Shown: positions 1 to 8,815, numbered from the stretch's first letter. The stretch: 64,000 nucleotides of DNA from DASZUK01 sp963844575 (GCA_963844575.1 CAWJOU010000005.1:1736001-1800000); one strand, 5' to 3'. Numbers and translations are program-made. Notes: a model not told the origin generated them from the sequence alone.

Positions 1-2
1 AC

Positions 3-185
3 GGCCAGTGGAGCTGGCAGCGGGATTTCTTCGACGTCGGCAACGCCGGCACCGTGTTCTTCGAGATGATCGGCCGGGGCGTGCTGGCGGCGGGGATGCA
101 GGAACGGATCGAGCGGGCGATGGCCGGCGAACGGCTGCCCGGCCACTACCCGCGGGGGAAGGCGCCGGCCGAGCTCTGGCCCTAA
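3..185 (+). CDS. C-terminal fragment of an unidentified protein
   Basis: This frame is open from the left edge of the window and ends at a TAA at 183-185, giving the last 60 residues of a protein whose start lies outside. The tail reads WQRDFFDVGNAGTVFFEMIG and ends KAPAELWP. I do not recognise the family. No signal sequence or membrane segment is visible in the fragment. The convergent repeat-protein gene ends 46 bp downstream. Composition and codon use look like the rest of the window, so I read it as a real gene end, but no function can be given. Confidence 0.5.
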   Translation, partial: GQWSWQRDFFDVGNAGTVFFEMIGRGVLAAGMQERIERAMAGERLPGHYPRGKAPAELWP

Positions 186-231
186 CGGCCGCGACCGCCC
201 CGCCGCCCGGCGCCCGGCCGCCTGGCGGCGA

Positions 232-2112
232 CTACCTGACTGCCGTCATGCCGACGATCGGTTTGTTGAGCGGCTTGCCGCCCATCGAGCCATAGAACGC
301 CGCTGTCCCGAAGGCGAACAGGCCGCCGTCGGACGCGACCTCCCAGTACCCCTTGCCTGTCGGCGTCGCGGTCATGCCGACGATCGGTTTGTTGAGCGGC
401 TTGCCGCCCATCGAGCCATAGAACGCCGCTGTCCCGAAGGCGAACAGGCCGCCGTCGGACGCGACCTCCCAGTACCCCTTGCCTGTCGGCGTCGCGGTCA
501 TCCCGACGATCGGTTGGTTCAAGGGCTTGCCGCCCATCGAGCCATAGAACGCCGCTGTCCCGAAGGCGAACAGCCCGCCGTCGGACGCGACCTCCCAGTA
601 CCCCTTGCCTGTCGGCGTCGCGGTCATCCCGACGATCGGTTGGTTCAAGGGCTTGCCGCCCATCGAACCGTAGAACTGGGCCGAGCCGAACGCGAACAGG
701 CCGCCGTCGGACGCGACCTCCCAGTACCCCTTGCCTGTCGGCGTGGCGGTCATCCCGACGATCGGTTGGTTCAAGGGCTTGCCGCCCATCGAGCCATAGA
801 AGGCCGCTGTCCCGAAGGCGAACAGGCCGCCGTCGGATGCGACCTCCCAGTACCCCTTGCCTGTCGGCGTGGCGGTCATCCCGACGATCGGTTGGTTCAA
901 GGGCTTGCCGCCCATCGAACCGTAGAACTGGGCCGAACCGAAGGCGAACAGGCCACCGTCGGATGCGACTTCCCAGTACCCGGGTGCCGGGGCAGGGGAT
1001 GGTGTGGTGGGCACTGTGCCGCCCAGGATGACGGCACCACCGGTCGTGGAGGTCCCGACGGCGGTGCAGGTGGCGGTGGCGGAGCAGGCGACCCGCAGCA
1101 TCCCGTGCACACCGCTTGGCACGGCCTGGTTGGTCCAGGTGGTTCCCCCATCCGTCGTCGTTGCCAAGAGAGCAGAGGTTGTCCCTGTGGCGTCCCCCAC
1201 CGCTACGCAGTCGGCGGTCGACGGGCACGATACGCCCCAGAGGGTGTCCGCGCCGGACGGTGCGGTTTGGCTGGTCCACGTGCCCCCGCCGTTCGTCGTG
1301 GTCAGGACGACCCCTGGTGTGTGGGAGGAGAAGCCGCCCACGACGACGCAGTCGGTGACCGAGGCGCACGAGACGCCGGCGAACCACTGGACTCCGCTCG
1401 GCGGCGTCTGCGTGGTCCACGTGGCTCCGCCGTCGGTGGTGGCGAGGATGGAGAACGCGCCGACGGCGATGCAGTCTGTCGTCGAGGGACACGAGACCGC
1501 GTCGAGGTTCGTGGTCATCGTCGGTACCGTCCGGTCGGTCCATGTCACCCCGCCGTCGGTGGTGGTGAAGATGACCGCTGTGAAGTAAGGGCCATGAAGC
1601 AGCATGCTCTCGTGCCCCACCGCGACGCAGTCGGCCGGCGAGGCGCACGAGACGCTGAGGAGGAGGGCTGCCGGGACCGGAGCGGTTCGGCTCGTCCATG
1701 AGGCGCCGCCGTCGCTCGTCGTCAGGATGGTGCTGCCTGTACCGACGGCGACGCAGTCGGCGGTCGAGGGGCACGAGACGCCATAGAGCGATGCCGTGCC
1801 GCTCGGGGGCGACTGGGCGGTCCAGGTGCTCCCTCCGTCGGTCGTGGCGACGATCGTGCTGTTATCGCCAACGGCGATGCAGTCGGAGATCGAGGTGCAC
1901 GCCACGGATTCCAGATGGGCCGGGGCCGGGTAGCTCGCCTGCACCTTCCAGCTCCACGAGCTGGCCGCCCCGGCCGGCGAGGTTATGACGAAGCCGACCA
2001 TCGAGCCGGTGACGCAGGCGATCCCGACCATCGAGCGAACAACGGGGCCCAGGCGGAACCCCGTTCGCCCCTGCTCCCGTGCAAGTGTCCCGGTACCCCT
2101 CCGACCCGTCAC
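232..2112 (-). CDS. Secreted protein with seven BNR/Ycf48-like repeats and six GYW repeats
   Basis: Predicted exported surface protein of 626 residues. I chose the GTG at 2112 because a run of six G lies 3 nt upstream; an ATG at 2151 would add 13 residues. The N-terminus is basic, then a hydrophobic stretch ends in AGAASS, consistent with a signal peptide. Next come seven repeats of about 45 residues, each with a C(x)5-C pair and most with an Asp-box-like DGGxTWT, as in BNR/sialidase or Ycf48-like propellers. The C-terminal part is six tandem 42-residue GYWEVASDGGLFAFG units, the last cut off after GMTAVR. Such units are seen in Acidimicrobiia surface proteins and their function is unknown. 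The BNR part may form a propeller (inference). Confidence 0.85.
   Translation of the reverse strand: MTGRRGTGTLAREQGRTGFRLGPVVRSMVGIACVTGSMVGFVITSPAGAASSWSWKVQASYPAPAHLESVACTSISDCIAVGDNSTIVATTDGGSTWTAQSPPSGTASLYGVSCPSTADCVAVGTGSTILTTSDGGASWTSRTAPVPAALLLSVSCASPADCVAVGHESMLLHGPYFTAVIFTTTDGGVTWTDRTVPTMTTNLDAVSCPSTTDCIAVGAFSILATTDGGATWTTQTPPSGVQWFAGVSCASVTDCVVVGGFSSHTPGVVLTTTNGGGTWTSQTAPSGADTLWGVSCPSTADCVAVGDATGTTSALLATTTDGGTTWTNQAVPSGVHGMLRVACSATATCTAVGTSTTGGAVILGGTVPTTPSPAPAPGYWEVASDGGLFAFGSAQFYGSMGGKPLNQPIVGMTATPTGKGYWEVASDGGLFAFGTAAFYGSMGGKPLNQPIVGMTATPTGKGYWEVASDGGLFAFGSAQFYGSMGGKPLNQPIVGMTATPTGKGYWEVASDGGLFAFGTAAFYGSMGGKPLNQPIVGMTATPTGKGYWEVASDGGLFAFGTAAFYGSMGGKPLNKPIVGMTATPTGKGYWEVASDGGLFAFGTAAFYGSMGGKPLNKPIVGMTAVR
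245..984 (-). repeat. 126-bp coding tandem repeat array (six units)
   Basis: Six head-to-tail 126-bp units lie inside the repeat-protein gene; for example the same GTCATG hexamer recurs at 245 and 371. Each unit encodes 42 residues. Two variants occur: GSAQ/LNQ units and GTAA/LNQ or GTAA/LNK units. Units are nearly identical at third codon positions, so the array has been homogenised recently by unequal crossing-over or gene conversion. Confidence 0.9.
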
Positions 2113-2344
2113 GTGCCCCCCTTTGCGGCGTTTCTCCCGACGAGGGAGCATAGGAAAGGTTCACTCCAGTTGCAAAGAGAAGTGCATCTCGGGAATCATC
2201 GCCTGGTCATCGGTTACCGCCGTTTCAACGGTCTGGAGCCCCGGGAACACCGGTGGCCGGCCCGGCGTTGCATCAAGTGGACGGCGGGCGACTCAACCCA
2301 GTGGGGATGCACCCGTCGGGCCGCCAGATGAAAGAGGATGTCGT

Positions 2345-2773
2345 ATGCAAGACGTGAGCGGTAGCACGGTGACGGTGGAGACGATCGGCGGGGCGACCGT
2401 CGAGGCAGTCGCGGCCGAGGCGGCCCGAGCGGCCGAGTCGAGTCCGGCTGGCCGTTTGCGGGCGCTGATCGGCGAGACCGAGGCTCGTGGGGCGCCGATG
2501 GTGTCGTCCCAGTCGCTGCAGAATCGGCTGTTCGAGATCTACGACGCCGCGAGCGCGGTGCCCGAAGCCTTGGCGCTCGTCCAGCACAACCTGGGCCTGA
2601 CGCTGGGCCGGACGTGGTACACCTCGGCGGAGATCGAGGCCCTGGCCGACCAGATCGAGTGGTTGCTCGACCGGGAGATCGACGTCGTCCCGGACACCGT
2701 CGAAGCGGGGCTGGCCGAGCCGTCGGCGGCCGACCTGGAGGCCATCGCCGGCCTGGAAGGTATTGATCAGTAA
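2345..2773 (+). CDS. Hypothetical protein, 142 aa, acidic and cysteine-free
   Basis: The reading frame is open much further upstream, but the start is fixed by AAAGAGG at 2331-2337, 7 nt before the ATG at 2345. The protein begins MQDVSGSTVTVETIG, is rich in Ala and Glu, and is probably mostly helical from residue 20. It has no signal peptide, membrane segment or cysteine. I do not recognise the family. It lies between two secreted repeat-protein genes, diverging from the first and 208 bp upstream of the second. That might place it in the same surface system, but this is position only. Confidence 0.7.
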   Translation: MQDVSGSTVTVETIGGATVEAVAAEAARAAESSPAGRLRALIGETEARGAPMVSSQSLQNRLFEIYDAASAVPEALALVQHNLGLTLGRTWYTSAEIEALADQIEWLLDREIDVVPDTVEAGLAEPSAADLEAIAGLEGIDQ

Positions 2774-2981
2774 GCCTGTTCGCCTTCCCGGGCTAGCCAG
2801 ATCGCCGCGAAGGACCAGACCGCCCTCCTCGAGAGAGGTGACTAGCGAGTAACCGGCTGGGGGAGCGTCTCCAGGGCCTCCAGCTGGATACTGGTCGGGA
2901 AACCGGAGCGAAAGGTCACGCGCCGGTCGCCGTTGACACAATGTCAGAAAGCGGCGGGGATCCCGGCGAAAGGCCCCGGAC
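2774..2981 (+). other. 208-bp intergenic leader, no element recognised
   Basis: This non-coding stretch precedes the CAP-like repeat protein. It has several short self-complementary GC-rich runs, which could fold as an mRNA leader. I compared it by eye with c-di-GMP (GEMM) and c-di-AMP (ydaO/yuaA) riboswitch consensus motifs, which control wall and surface genes in actinobacteria, and found no convincing match. Confidence 0.3.
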
Positions 2982-4718
2982 ATGGTTGTCAAGGCGGTTG
3001 CGGCAGCACGTCACTGGCGGTTCGCCCTGTCCGCAGGGCTGACCGTCACCGTCGTCGTTCTCGGCGCCGGGTTGGGCTCACCCGGCGGGGCAGCACCGGC
3101 CGGCGCGTCGACGACGGTCCCCGGTGTCGTCTCGACGGCGAAGGTGATCGAACCGCCGACGTCGGCCACGGCGGGGCCGTCGACCGGGACCCCGTCGGGG
3201 GCGGCCCGACCGATGACGGGCACGCTCCCGCCGCAAAACCCGCCGGCCAACATCCCGCCGGCCAGCTCGGACATCCTCGTCGCCACGAACGATGCCCGGG
3301 CCGACGAGGGGGTCGGGCCGATGAACCTCGACCTGAGCGCGTTCGACGCGCTCACGCTGCCCGAGCAGGTCTTCGTCGTCGAGAACCTCGAACGGACGGG
3401 GCGGGGCGAGCCGCCGATCTCGGCGATGACCGCGCAGCTCGACTCGTACGCGCAAACCGGCGCGGCCAACAGCCGTGACCCGACACACCCGCTGACGCTC
3501 ACCGGCGGCGGCGTGGTGGTCCAGGGCGGCAGCATCTGGGCTGGCGGGTCGCTCTCGACGCTGTTCGTCAACTACCTCTGGATGTACGAGGACGGCTGGG
3601 GCGGTTCGGCGGCGGCGACGACCAACGAGGACTGCAGCCCATTGCTCCCGACGGGCTGCTGGGGCCACCGGGACATCATCTTGACGGAGTACAGCCCGCT
3701 CTACTGCGTCGGGTCGACACCGACGCTGGTGATGGGGGCGGCGGACAGCGCCACGGTGCGAGGCGGGTCGGTGGCGGCCGTCTTCTTGAGCACCTGTGGG
3801 CCGGCACCGACGGACGAGGTCTACACGTGGGCTCAGGCCGAGCAGGCGCTCGGCGTGCCGTCGGGCGGCGGGACCGCGGCAACAGCCGGCGGTAGCGGCG
3901 CGAGCGGTGCGAACGGGGGCGGTGGCGGATCGCCGGGCAACGGCACGGCCGCCGCGGCCGCGGCGGTCGGACCGTCGTCGGTCGTCGGTATGGCGTCGAC
4001 GCCGGACGGGGGCGGCTACTGGTTGGTCGACCGCCAGGGGGATGTCTTCAGCTATGGCGACGCCGCGTTCTCCGGCTCGCTCGGTGGCGTCGCCCTCAAC
4101 GCGCCGATCGTCGGCCTGGCCGCCACGCCCGACGGCCGCGGCTACTGGCTGGTCGGCGCGGACGGCGGGATCTTCAGCTTTGGCGACGCCGCGTTCTACG
4201 GCTCGGCCGGCTCGCTCCATCTGGTCAAGCCGATCGTCGGTATGACCGCCACCCCGGACGGGCGCGGCTACTGGTTCGTCGCCTCCGACGGCGGCATCTT
4301 CAGCTACGGCGACGCGACGTTCTACGGCTCGATGGGCGGGAAGCCGCTCAACCAACCGATCGTCGGCATGGCGTCGACGCCGGACGGCCGCGGCTACTGG
4401 TTCGTCGCGGCCGACGGTGGCATCTTCAGCTACGGCGACGCGACGTTCTACGGCTCGATGGGCGGGAAGCCGCTCAACCAACCGATCGTCGGCATGGCGT
4501 CGACGCCGGACGGGCGCGGCTACTGGTTCGTCGCGGCCGACGGTGGCATCTTCAGCTACGGCGACGCGACGTTCTACGGCTCGATGGGCGGGAAGCCGCT
4601 CAACCAACCGATCGTCGGCATGGCGTCGACGCCGGACGGGCGCGGCTACTGGTTCGTCGCGGCCGACGGTGGCATCTTCAGCTACGGCGATGCCGGCTAC
4701 GACGGCAGCGACGCGTAG
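2982..4718 (+). CDS. Secreted CAP-like domain protein with C-terminal GYW repeats
   Basis: Predicted exported protein of 578 residues. Residues 10-45 are a basic and hydrophobic leader ending around AGAS. A Pro/Thr/Ser-rich linker runs to about residue 95. Residues 97-275 resemble a CAP/SCP-type domain: an Asn-containing segment, EQVFVVENLER, and the GHRDIIL motif at 228-234 typical of CAP domains. A Gly/Ala/Ser linker follows, then six 42-residue GYW repeats from residue 344; the sixth stops after GDAGYDGSDA. The phrase FYGSMGGKPLNQPIVGM also occurs in the divergent repeat protein at 232-2112, so the two arrays are related. Substrate and partner are unknown. The SD is weak (AAAGG about 9 nt upstream). 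The last 22 bp overlap the end of the convergent oxidoreductase gene. Confidence 0.85.
   Translation: MVVKAVAAARHWRFALSAGLTVTVVVLGAGLGSPGGAAPAGASTTVPGVVSTAKVIEPPTSATAGPSTGTPSGAARPMTGTLPPQNPPANIPPASSDILVATNDARADEGVGPMNLDLSAFDALTLPEQVFVVENLERTGRGEPPISAMTAQLDSYAQTGAANSRDPTHPLTLTGGGVVVQGGSIWAGGSLSTLFVNYLWMYEDGWGGSAAATTNEDCSPLLPTGCWGHRDIILTEYSPLYCVGSTPTLVMGAADSATVRGGSVAAVFLSTCGPAPTDEVYTWAQAEQALGVPSGGGTAATAGGSGASGANGGGGGSPGNGTAAAAAAVGPSSVVGMASTPDGGGYWLVDRQGDVFSYGDAAFSGSLGGVALNAPIVGLAATPDGRGYWLVGADGGIFSFGDAAFYGSAGSLHLVKPIVGMTATPDGRGYWFVASDGGIFSYGDATFYGSMGGKPLNQPIVGMASTPDGRGYWFVAADGGIFSYGDATFYGSMGGKPLNQPIVGMASTPDGRGYWFVAADGGIFSYGDATFYGSMGGKPLNQPIVGMASTPDGRGYWFVAADGGIFSYGDAGYDGSDA
4012..4718 (+). repeat. 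126-bp coding tandem repeat array (six units, last truncated)
   Basis: Six 126-bp units encode the GYW repeats of the CAP-like protein. The first two units are divergent in sequence, units 3 to 5 (about 4264-4641) are almost identical base for base, and the last is cut short. This gradient, old copies at the front and fresh copies at the back, indicates recent expansion at the 3' side. Confidence 0.9.
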
Positions 4719-7700
4719 GCCGACGTCGGCTCGGCCCGGAGGGCGCCGAGGGCCGAAGTGGCATCGGCCCGGAACCGTTCGACGCCAGCGGCCTTGACGC
4801 CCTCGTAGCCGCGGACGACGTCGGGGAGGGCGGCGATCCGGGCGACCTGGTCGGCGGTCTCGGGCCGGAGGTGGGGGAGGGCGTCGGCGACCAGCTGGCG
4901 GTACTCGCCGACGAGCCGGCGCTCGGTCCGGCGCATCGCGGTCCGGCCGAACGGGTCGAACGGCGTGCCGCGCAGCCGCCGGCCAGCCCGCAGGACCCGG
5001 AACGCCGGTCCGGTGGCCGGGCCGAGGCTGACCTTGCGCTTCACGCCGAGGGCGCGCAGCACCGGCGGGTGGAGCATGACCTTGGCGCGACCCGGACCGA
5101 GCTCGCCGGCCAGCCGGGACCGCTCGGCGTCGAGCCGGTGGAGGCGGGCGACCTCGTACTCGTCCTTGTAGGCCATCAGCTTGTGCAGGCCGGCCGCGAA
5201 CGCCCGCGTGACGACCGGGTCAAGACCGGGGCAGCGAGCCTGCTCGGCCGCGGCGACGTCGGCGACCGCTCGCAAGTAGTCCGTAGCGTAGGCCGCGTGC
5301 TGGTAGTCGGCGAGGTCGGCGACGCGGGCGGCGATCATCGGCCGCAACGGCTCGGGCAGGCCGGCATCGACGACGTCACGCTCGGCCGCGGCGAGGGCGT
5401 CGGCGGTGACGCCGTCGGCCAGGCGGGCGGGGGTGGCGGGGGAGCCGGTGGTCGAGAGGGCCCGGGTGACGGCGACCGGGTCGACGACGGCCGCCCGACC
5501 CCAGCGGAAGGCGGCGACGTTCTCGTCGACGGCGACGCCGTTCAGCGTGATGGCGGCCTCCAGAGAGACGTCCGTCACGGGCAGGCAGCCGAGCTGGTAC
5601 GCCGCGCCGACGAGGACCACGTTGGTCGTGAGGTGGTCGTCGGCGACCTGCTCGGCGATCCACTCGGCGTTGAGGTAGACGTTGGCCGCGGCCTGCGTCT
5701 CGGCGTCGATGCGCTCGGTCACGGCCGACGACGGCGGGAAGGCGACGGTGATGTCGTGGACCATCGCCGCGGTCGGGACAGCCGCGGTGTTGACGACGGC
5801 GACGGTCCGGTCGCGGTCGGTGACGGCTAGGTTGGGCGGGCTGGCCGCGCCGAGGAGGTCGAAGCCGAGCAGCAGGTCGACCGACCGACGGCCGGCCCGT
5901 ATGGTGCCCTCGACTGGCCGGTCGGCGATGCGGACGTCGGCGACGACGGGACCGCCCTTCTGGGCGAGTCCGGTCTGCTCGACGCCGGCGGCGTAGCGGC
6001 CGTCGAGGCGGGCGGCCATCTGGATGATCCGTGAGACGGTGACCACGCCGGTGCCGCCGATCCCGGCCATCCGGACGAGGGTCTCCCCGTCGAGCGCCCG
6101 AAAGGTCGGTGCCGGGAGGTCCACCGGCGGTGCGGGCAGGCGGGCGGCTCGGTCGGTGGCGGCTCGGTCGGCGGCGGTCCGGTCGGCCGACGGCTCGCCG
6201 GTAACCCGCGCCTCGGCGCCCCGGTCCCGGCGCCGGCGCCGGCGCCGGCGGCGCTCGCGCCGCGGCGTGACGACGACGAAGGACGGGCAGTCGCCGTCGA
6301 GGCAGGAGAAGTCCTTGTTGCACGAGCCCTGGTGGATCGCGGTCTTGCGGCCGAGGTCGGTCTCGACGGGGACGACGGACAGGCAGGTCGATTTCGTCCC
6401 GCAGTCGCCACAGCCCTCGCAGACGCGCTGGTTGATCCAGACCGTCTCCGGCGGCGTCGGCAGCTTGCCCCGTTTGCGCAGGCGGCGCTCTTCGGCCGCG
6501 CAACGGTCGTCGTGGACGAGCACGGTGACGCCGGGTACCCGGCCGAGCTCGGACTGGACGTCGGCCAGCTCGTCGCGGTGTCGGACGACGGCGATCGGGT
6601 CGAGCTCGACGCCGTCGTAGGTGGACGGGTCGGGCGTCGTCACGACGACCCGCCGGACGCCCTCGACGGCCAGCCAGCGGGTCAGCGTCGGCACGTCGAA
6701 CAGGCCCTCGGGGTGCTGGCCACCGGTCATGGCGACGGCCTGGTTGAAGAGCAGCTTGTACGTGATGTCGACGCCAGCGGCGACGGCGGCCCGGATGGCG
6801 AGCGACCCGGAGTGGAAGAACGTGCCGTCGCCGAGGTTCTGGAAGTAGTGGGCGTCGTCGGTGAACGGGGCCAGGCCGATCCACTGCGCGCCCTCGCCGC
6901 CCATCTGGGTCATGCCGACCGACCGGCCGCGGCCGGCGCCGTCGAGGGCGACCATGACGTGGCAGCCGATGCCGAGCCCGACGAGCTGGTCGTCGCCGGC
7001 CTGGGTCGACCGGTTGTGCGGGCAGCCGGAGCAGAAGTACGGCGTGCGAGCCGGCAGCGGCGCCGACGTCAGCGAGAGCCGTTCCGGGCGGTTCATCCGG
7101 TCGAGCCGGGCTCGGGCCGCGGCCGGGAGCTCGTCGCCGAGCACGGTGGCGAGGACGTCGGCGACCAGTTCGCTCGTGACCGCGCCGTGCGGCGGCAGGA
7201 GCGGCCGGCCGCGGCCGTCCTCCTTGCCGACCACGACCGGCCGGTCGGCCAGGCTGTAGAGGGCCTCCTTGACCTGGCCTTCGACAAAGGCCGCTTTGTC
7301 CTCGACGACCAGCACGCGCTCGGCGCCGGCGAGCTGGGACCGCAGCTCGGCCGGGTCGAGCGGCCAGAGCAGGCCGAGCCGGACGAGGCGGAGACCGAGG
7401 GCGTCCCAGTCGGCCGGGCCGAGCCCGAGGTCCCGCAGGGCGCCGACGACGGCTTCGTAGGCGAGGCCGGGAGCGACGACGGCGAGGCGGGGGCGGCCGG
7501 GCTCGAACGTCACCCGGTTGAGCCCGGCCCGGCGGGCATAGTCGAGGACGCGGGGGAGCCGGACGTCGAGCAGGTGCTCCTCGGCCACCGCGGCGGCGGC
7601 GCCGAGCAGCAGCGGGCGCTGCACTGGCCGGTCGAGATCCGGTGGGGGGATCCAGCCGGCCGGGTCGTCGAGGTCGACCGTGGCCACGCCGTCGGCGATG

Positions 7701-8353
7701 TCGGCGACGATCTTGAGGGCGGTCCAGACGCCGGCGTGACGAGAGAGGGCGACGGCGTGCAGGCCGAGGGTGCGGACGTCGGCCACCGAGCCGGGGGCGA
7801 GCAGCGGGACGGCCAGGCTGCGGGCCATCCACTCCGACGAGCTCGGCAGCGTCGACGACTTGCAGAACGGGTCGTCGCCGATCACCGCGACCGCGCCGCC
7901 CAACGGCGTCGTGCCGGAGAAGTTGCCGTGCCGGATGGCGTCGGCGGCCCGGTCGAGGCCCGGGTTCTTGCCGAACCAGAAGCCGGCAACGCCGTCATGG
8001 CGCCGGCCGTCGAGCTCGCCGAGCAGTTGGGTGCCGGCCACCGCGGTGGCGGCCAGCTCCTCGTTGACGCCGGGCGTGAAGACGACGCCGGCCTCGTCGA
8101 GGAAGGACGACGCCCGGTACAGCTCGAGGTCGAGGCCGCCGAGCGGCGACCCCTCGTAGCCGCTGACGAAGACGCCGGTGTTGAGGCCGCGGGCTCGGTC
8201 GAGGTGGCGCTGGTCGATCGTCAGGCGGACGAGCGCCTCGATCCCGGACAGCAGGACGCGGCCGGACGTGGCCGCGTACTTGTCGTCGAGGCGGACGGTG
8301 GGGCGGGTGGCGGTGGTGGTCAGGGTGTCGGTGACGGTCGGCGGGGTGGGCAC
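4697..8353 (-). CDS. Fused indolepyruvate ferredoxin oxidoreductase-type 2-oxoacid oxidoreductase
   Basis: A 1218-residue thiamine-diphosphate and iron-sulfur enzyme that oxidatively decarboxylates aryl or branched 2-oxoacids to acyl-CoA, passing electrons to ferredoxin. The start is the GTG at 8353, 6 nt after GAGGAG. The N-terminal half carries the TPP-binding parts, including PYFCSGCPHNRST near residue 440. A cysteine cluster at 636-665 (CEGCGDCGTKSTC, then two more Cys) should hold Fe-S centres. The C-terminal gamma domain begins GIGGTGVVTVSR near 766 with VEQTGLAQKGGPV. An Arg-rich linker around residue 700 joins the halves. The single-chain IorA-IorB layout is known in many bacteria. 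An Lrp-type regulator diverges upstream, which suits amino-acid catabolism. The exact substrate cannot be read from sequence. Confidence 0.9.
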   Translation of the reverse strand: MPTPPTVTDTLTTTATRPTVRLDDKYAATSGRVLLSGIEALVRLTIDQRHLDRARGLNTGVFVSGYEGSPLGGLDLELYRASSFLDEAGVVFTPGVNEELAATAVAGTQLLGELDGRRHDGVAGFWFGKNPGLDRAADAIRHGNFSGTTPLGGAVAVIGDDPFCKSSTLPSSSEWMARSLAVPLLAPGSVADVRTLGLHAVALSRHAGVWTALKIVADIADGVATVDLDDPAGWIPPPDLDRPVQRPLLLGAAAAVAEEHLLDVRLPRVLDYARRAGLNRVTFEPGRPRLAVVAPGLAYEAVVGALRDLGLGPADWDALGLRLVRLGLLWPLDPAELRSQLAGAERVLVVEDKAAFVEGQVKEALYSLADRPVVVGKEDGRGRPLLPPHGAVTSELVADVLATVLGDELPAAARARLDRMNRPERLSLTSAPLPARTPYFCSGCPHNRSTQAGDDQLVGLGIGCHVMVALDGAGRGRSVGMTQMGGEGAQWIGLAPFTDDAHYFQNLGDGTFFHSGSLAIRAAVAAGVDITYKLLFNQAVAMTGGQHPEGLFDVPTLTRWLAVEGVRRVVVTTPDPSTYDGVELDPIAVVRHRDELADVQSELGRVPGVTVLVHDDRCAAEERRLRKRGKLPTPPETVWINQRVCEGCGDCGTKSTCLSVVPVETDLGRKTAIHQGSCNKDFSCLDGDCPSFVVVTPRRERRRRRRRRRDRGAEARVTGEPSADRTAADRAATDRAARLPAPPVDLPAPTFRALDGETLVRMAGIGGTGVVTVSRIIQMAARLDGRYAAGVEQTGLAQKGGPVVADVRIADRPVEGTIRAGRRSVDLLLGFDLLGAASPPNLAVTDRDRTVAVVNTAAVPTAAMVHDITVAFPPSSAVTERIDAETQAAANVYLNAEWIAEQVADDHLTTNVVLVGAAYQLGCLPVTDVSLEAAITLNGVAVDENVAAFRWGRAAVVDPVAVTRALSTTGSPATPARLADGVTADALAAAERDVVDAGLPEPLRPMIAARVADLADYQHAAYATDYLRAVADVAAAEQARCPGLDPVVTRAFAAGLHKLMAYKDEYEVARLHRLDAERSRLAGELGPGRAKVMLHPPVLRALGVKRKVSLGPATGPAFRVLRAGRRLRGTPFDPFGRTAMRRTERRLVGEYRQLVADALPHLRPETADQVARIAALPDVVRGYEGVKAAGVERFRADATSALGALRAEPTSAYASLPS

Positions 8354-8363
8354 CCCACGCTCC

Positions 8364-8624
8364 TCAGGCCGGGAGACCGACGGACCGTCCGGGCCGGGCC
8401 GACGCCGGCTCCCCGGCGACGTCGACCGGCCGCTTTCCGGACGACCGGGCCAGCGCCAGGACGTCGTGGACACGGCCACCGATCTTCCGCACGGCTTCCT
8501 CCAGTCGATCGTCTCCCTGGTCGGATCGTACTGCGTGGACGTGCACGACCCCGCCAGCGTCGAGGAGGAAATCGGGGACGTACATGACGCCGAGCCCGGC
8601 CAGGACGACTGCGGCCCGGGCGCT
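8364..8624 (-). pseudogene. C-terminal remnant of a Leu/Glu/Phe/Val dehydrogenase-like gene
   Basis: This short minus-strand frame encodes MYVPDFLLDAGGVVHVHAVR and a helical tail ending in VDVAGEPA. That resembles the end of the Leu/Phe/Glu/Val dehydrogenase family (xYxPDFxxNAGGV, then a helix and a conserved AADxLA-like tail). In-frame sequence upstream of about 8624 is low-complexity, and a stop appears near 8690, so only the last fifth or so of a normal gene is left. The stop TGA at 8364 overlaps the GAGGAG ribosome site of the oxidoreductase gene. An intact dehydrogenase therefore once sat first in this operon, making the 2-oxoacid used by the next enzyme (inference). Confidence 0.5.
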
Positions 8625-8815
8625 CGGCGCGCGGCCCCGCCGTCCGGCCCGTCGGGCCCTGAAGAGCGGTGCGGTCCAGCCCGTCGGTCATGTAGCCATT
8701 CAACCCGGATCGACGACCCGGGACGACAGAATTCTCTCTTCTGACCGACAACTACGCAACGTTTTTTCGAGAACTGTCGATCTTGCACCGATAGAGAGCG
8801 CAGAAATCCATTTGC

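Noticed and set aside
245..984. CRISPR array
   Set aside because: The 126-bp units are coding, without spacers of unique sequence, and no cas gene is near.
182..1774. Long open frame antisense to the first repeat protein
   Set aside because: It is an Arg-rich, 42-residue-periodic shadow produced because the 126-bp units have a length divisible by three and high GC; it has no ribosome site and no family resemblance.
2774..2981. c-di-GMP or c-di-AMP riboswitch before the CAP-like gene
   Set aside because: No recognisable consensus core of GEMM or ydaO type; a covariance search would be decisive.
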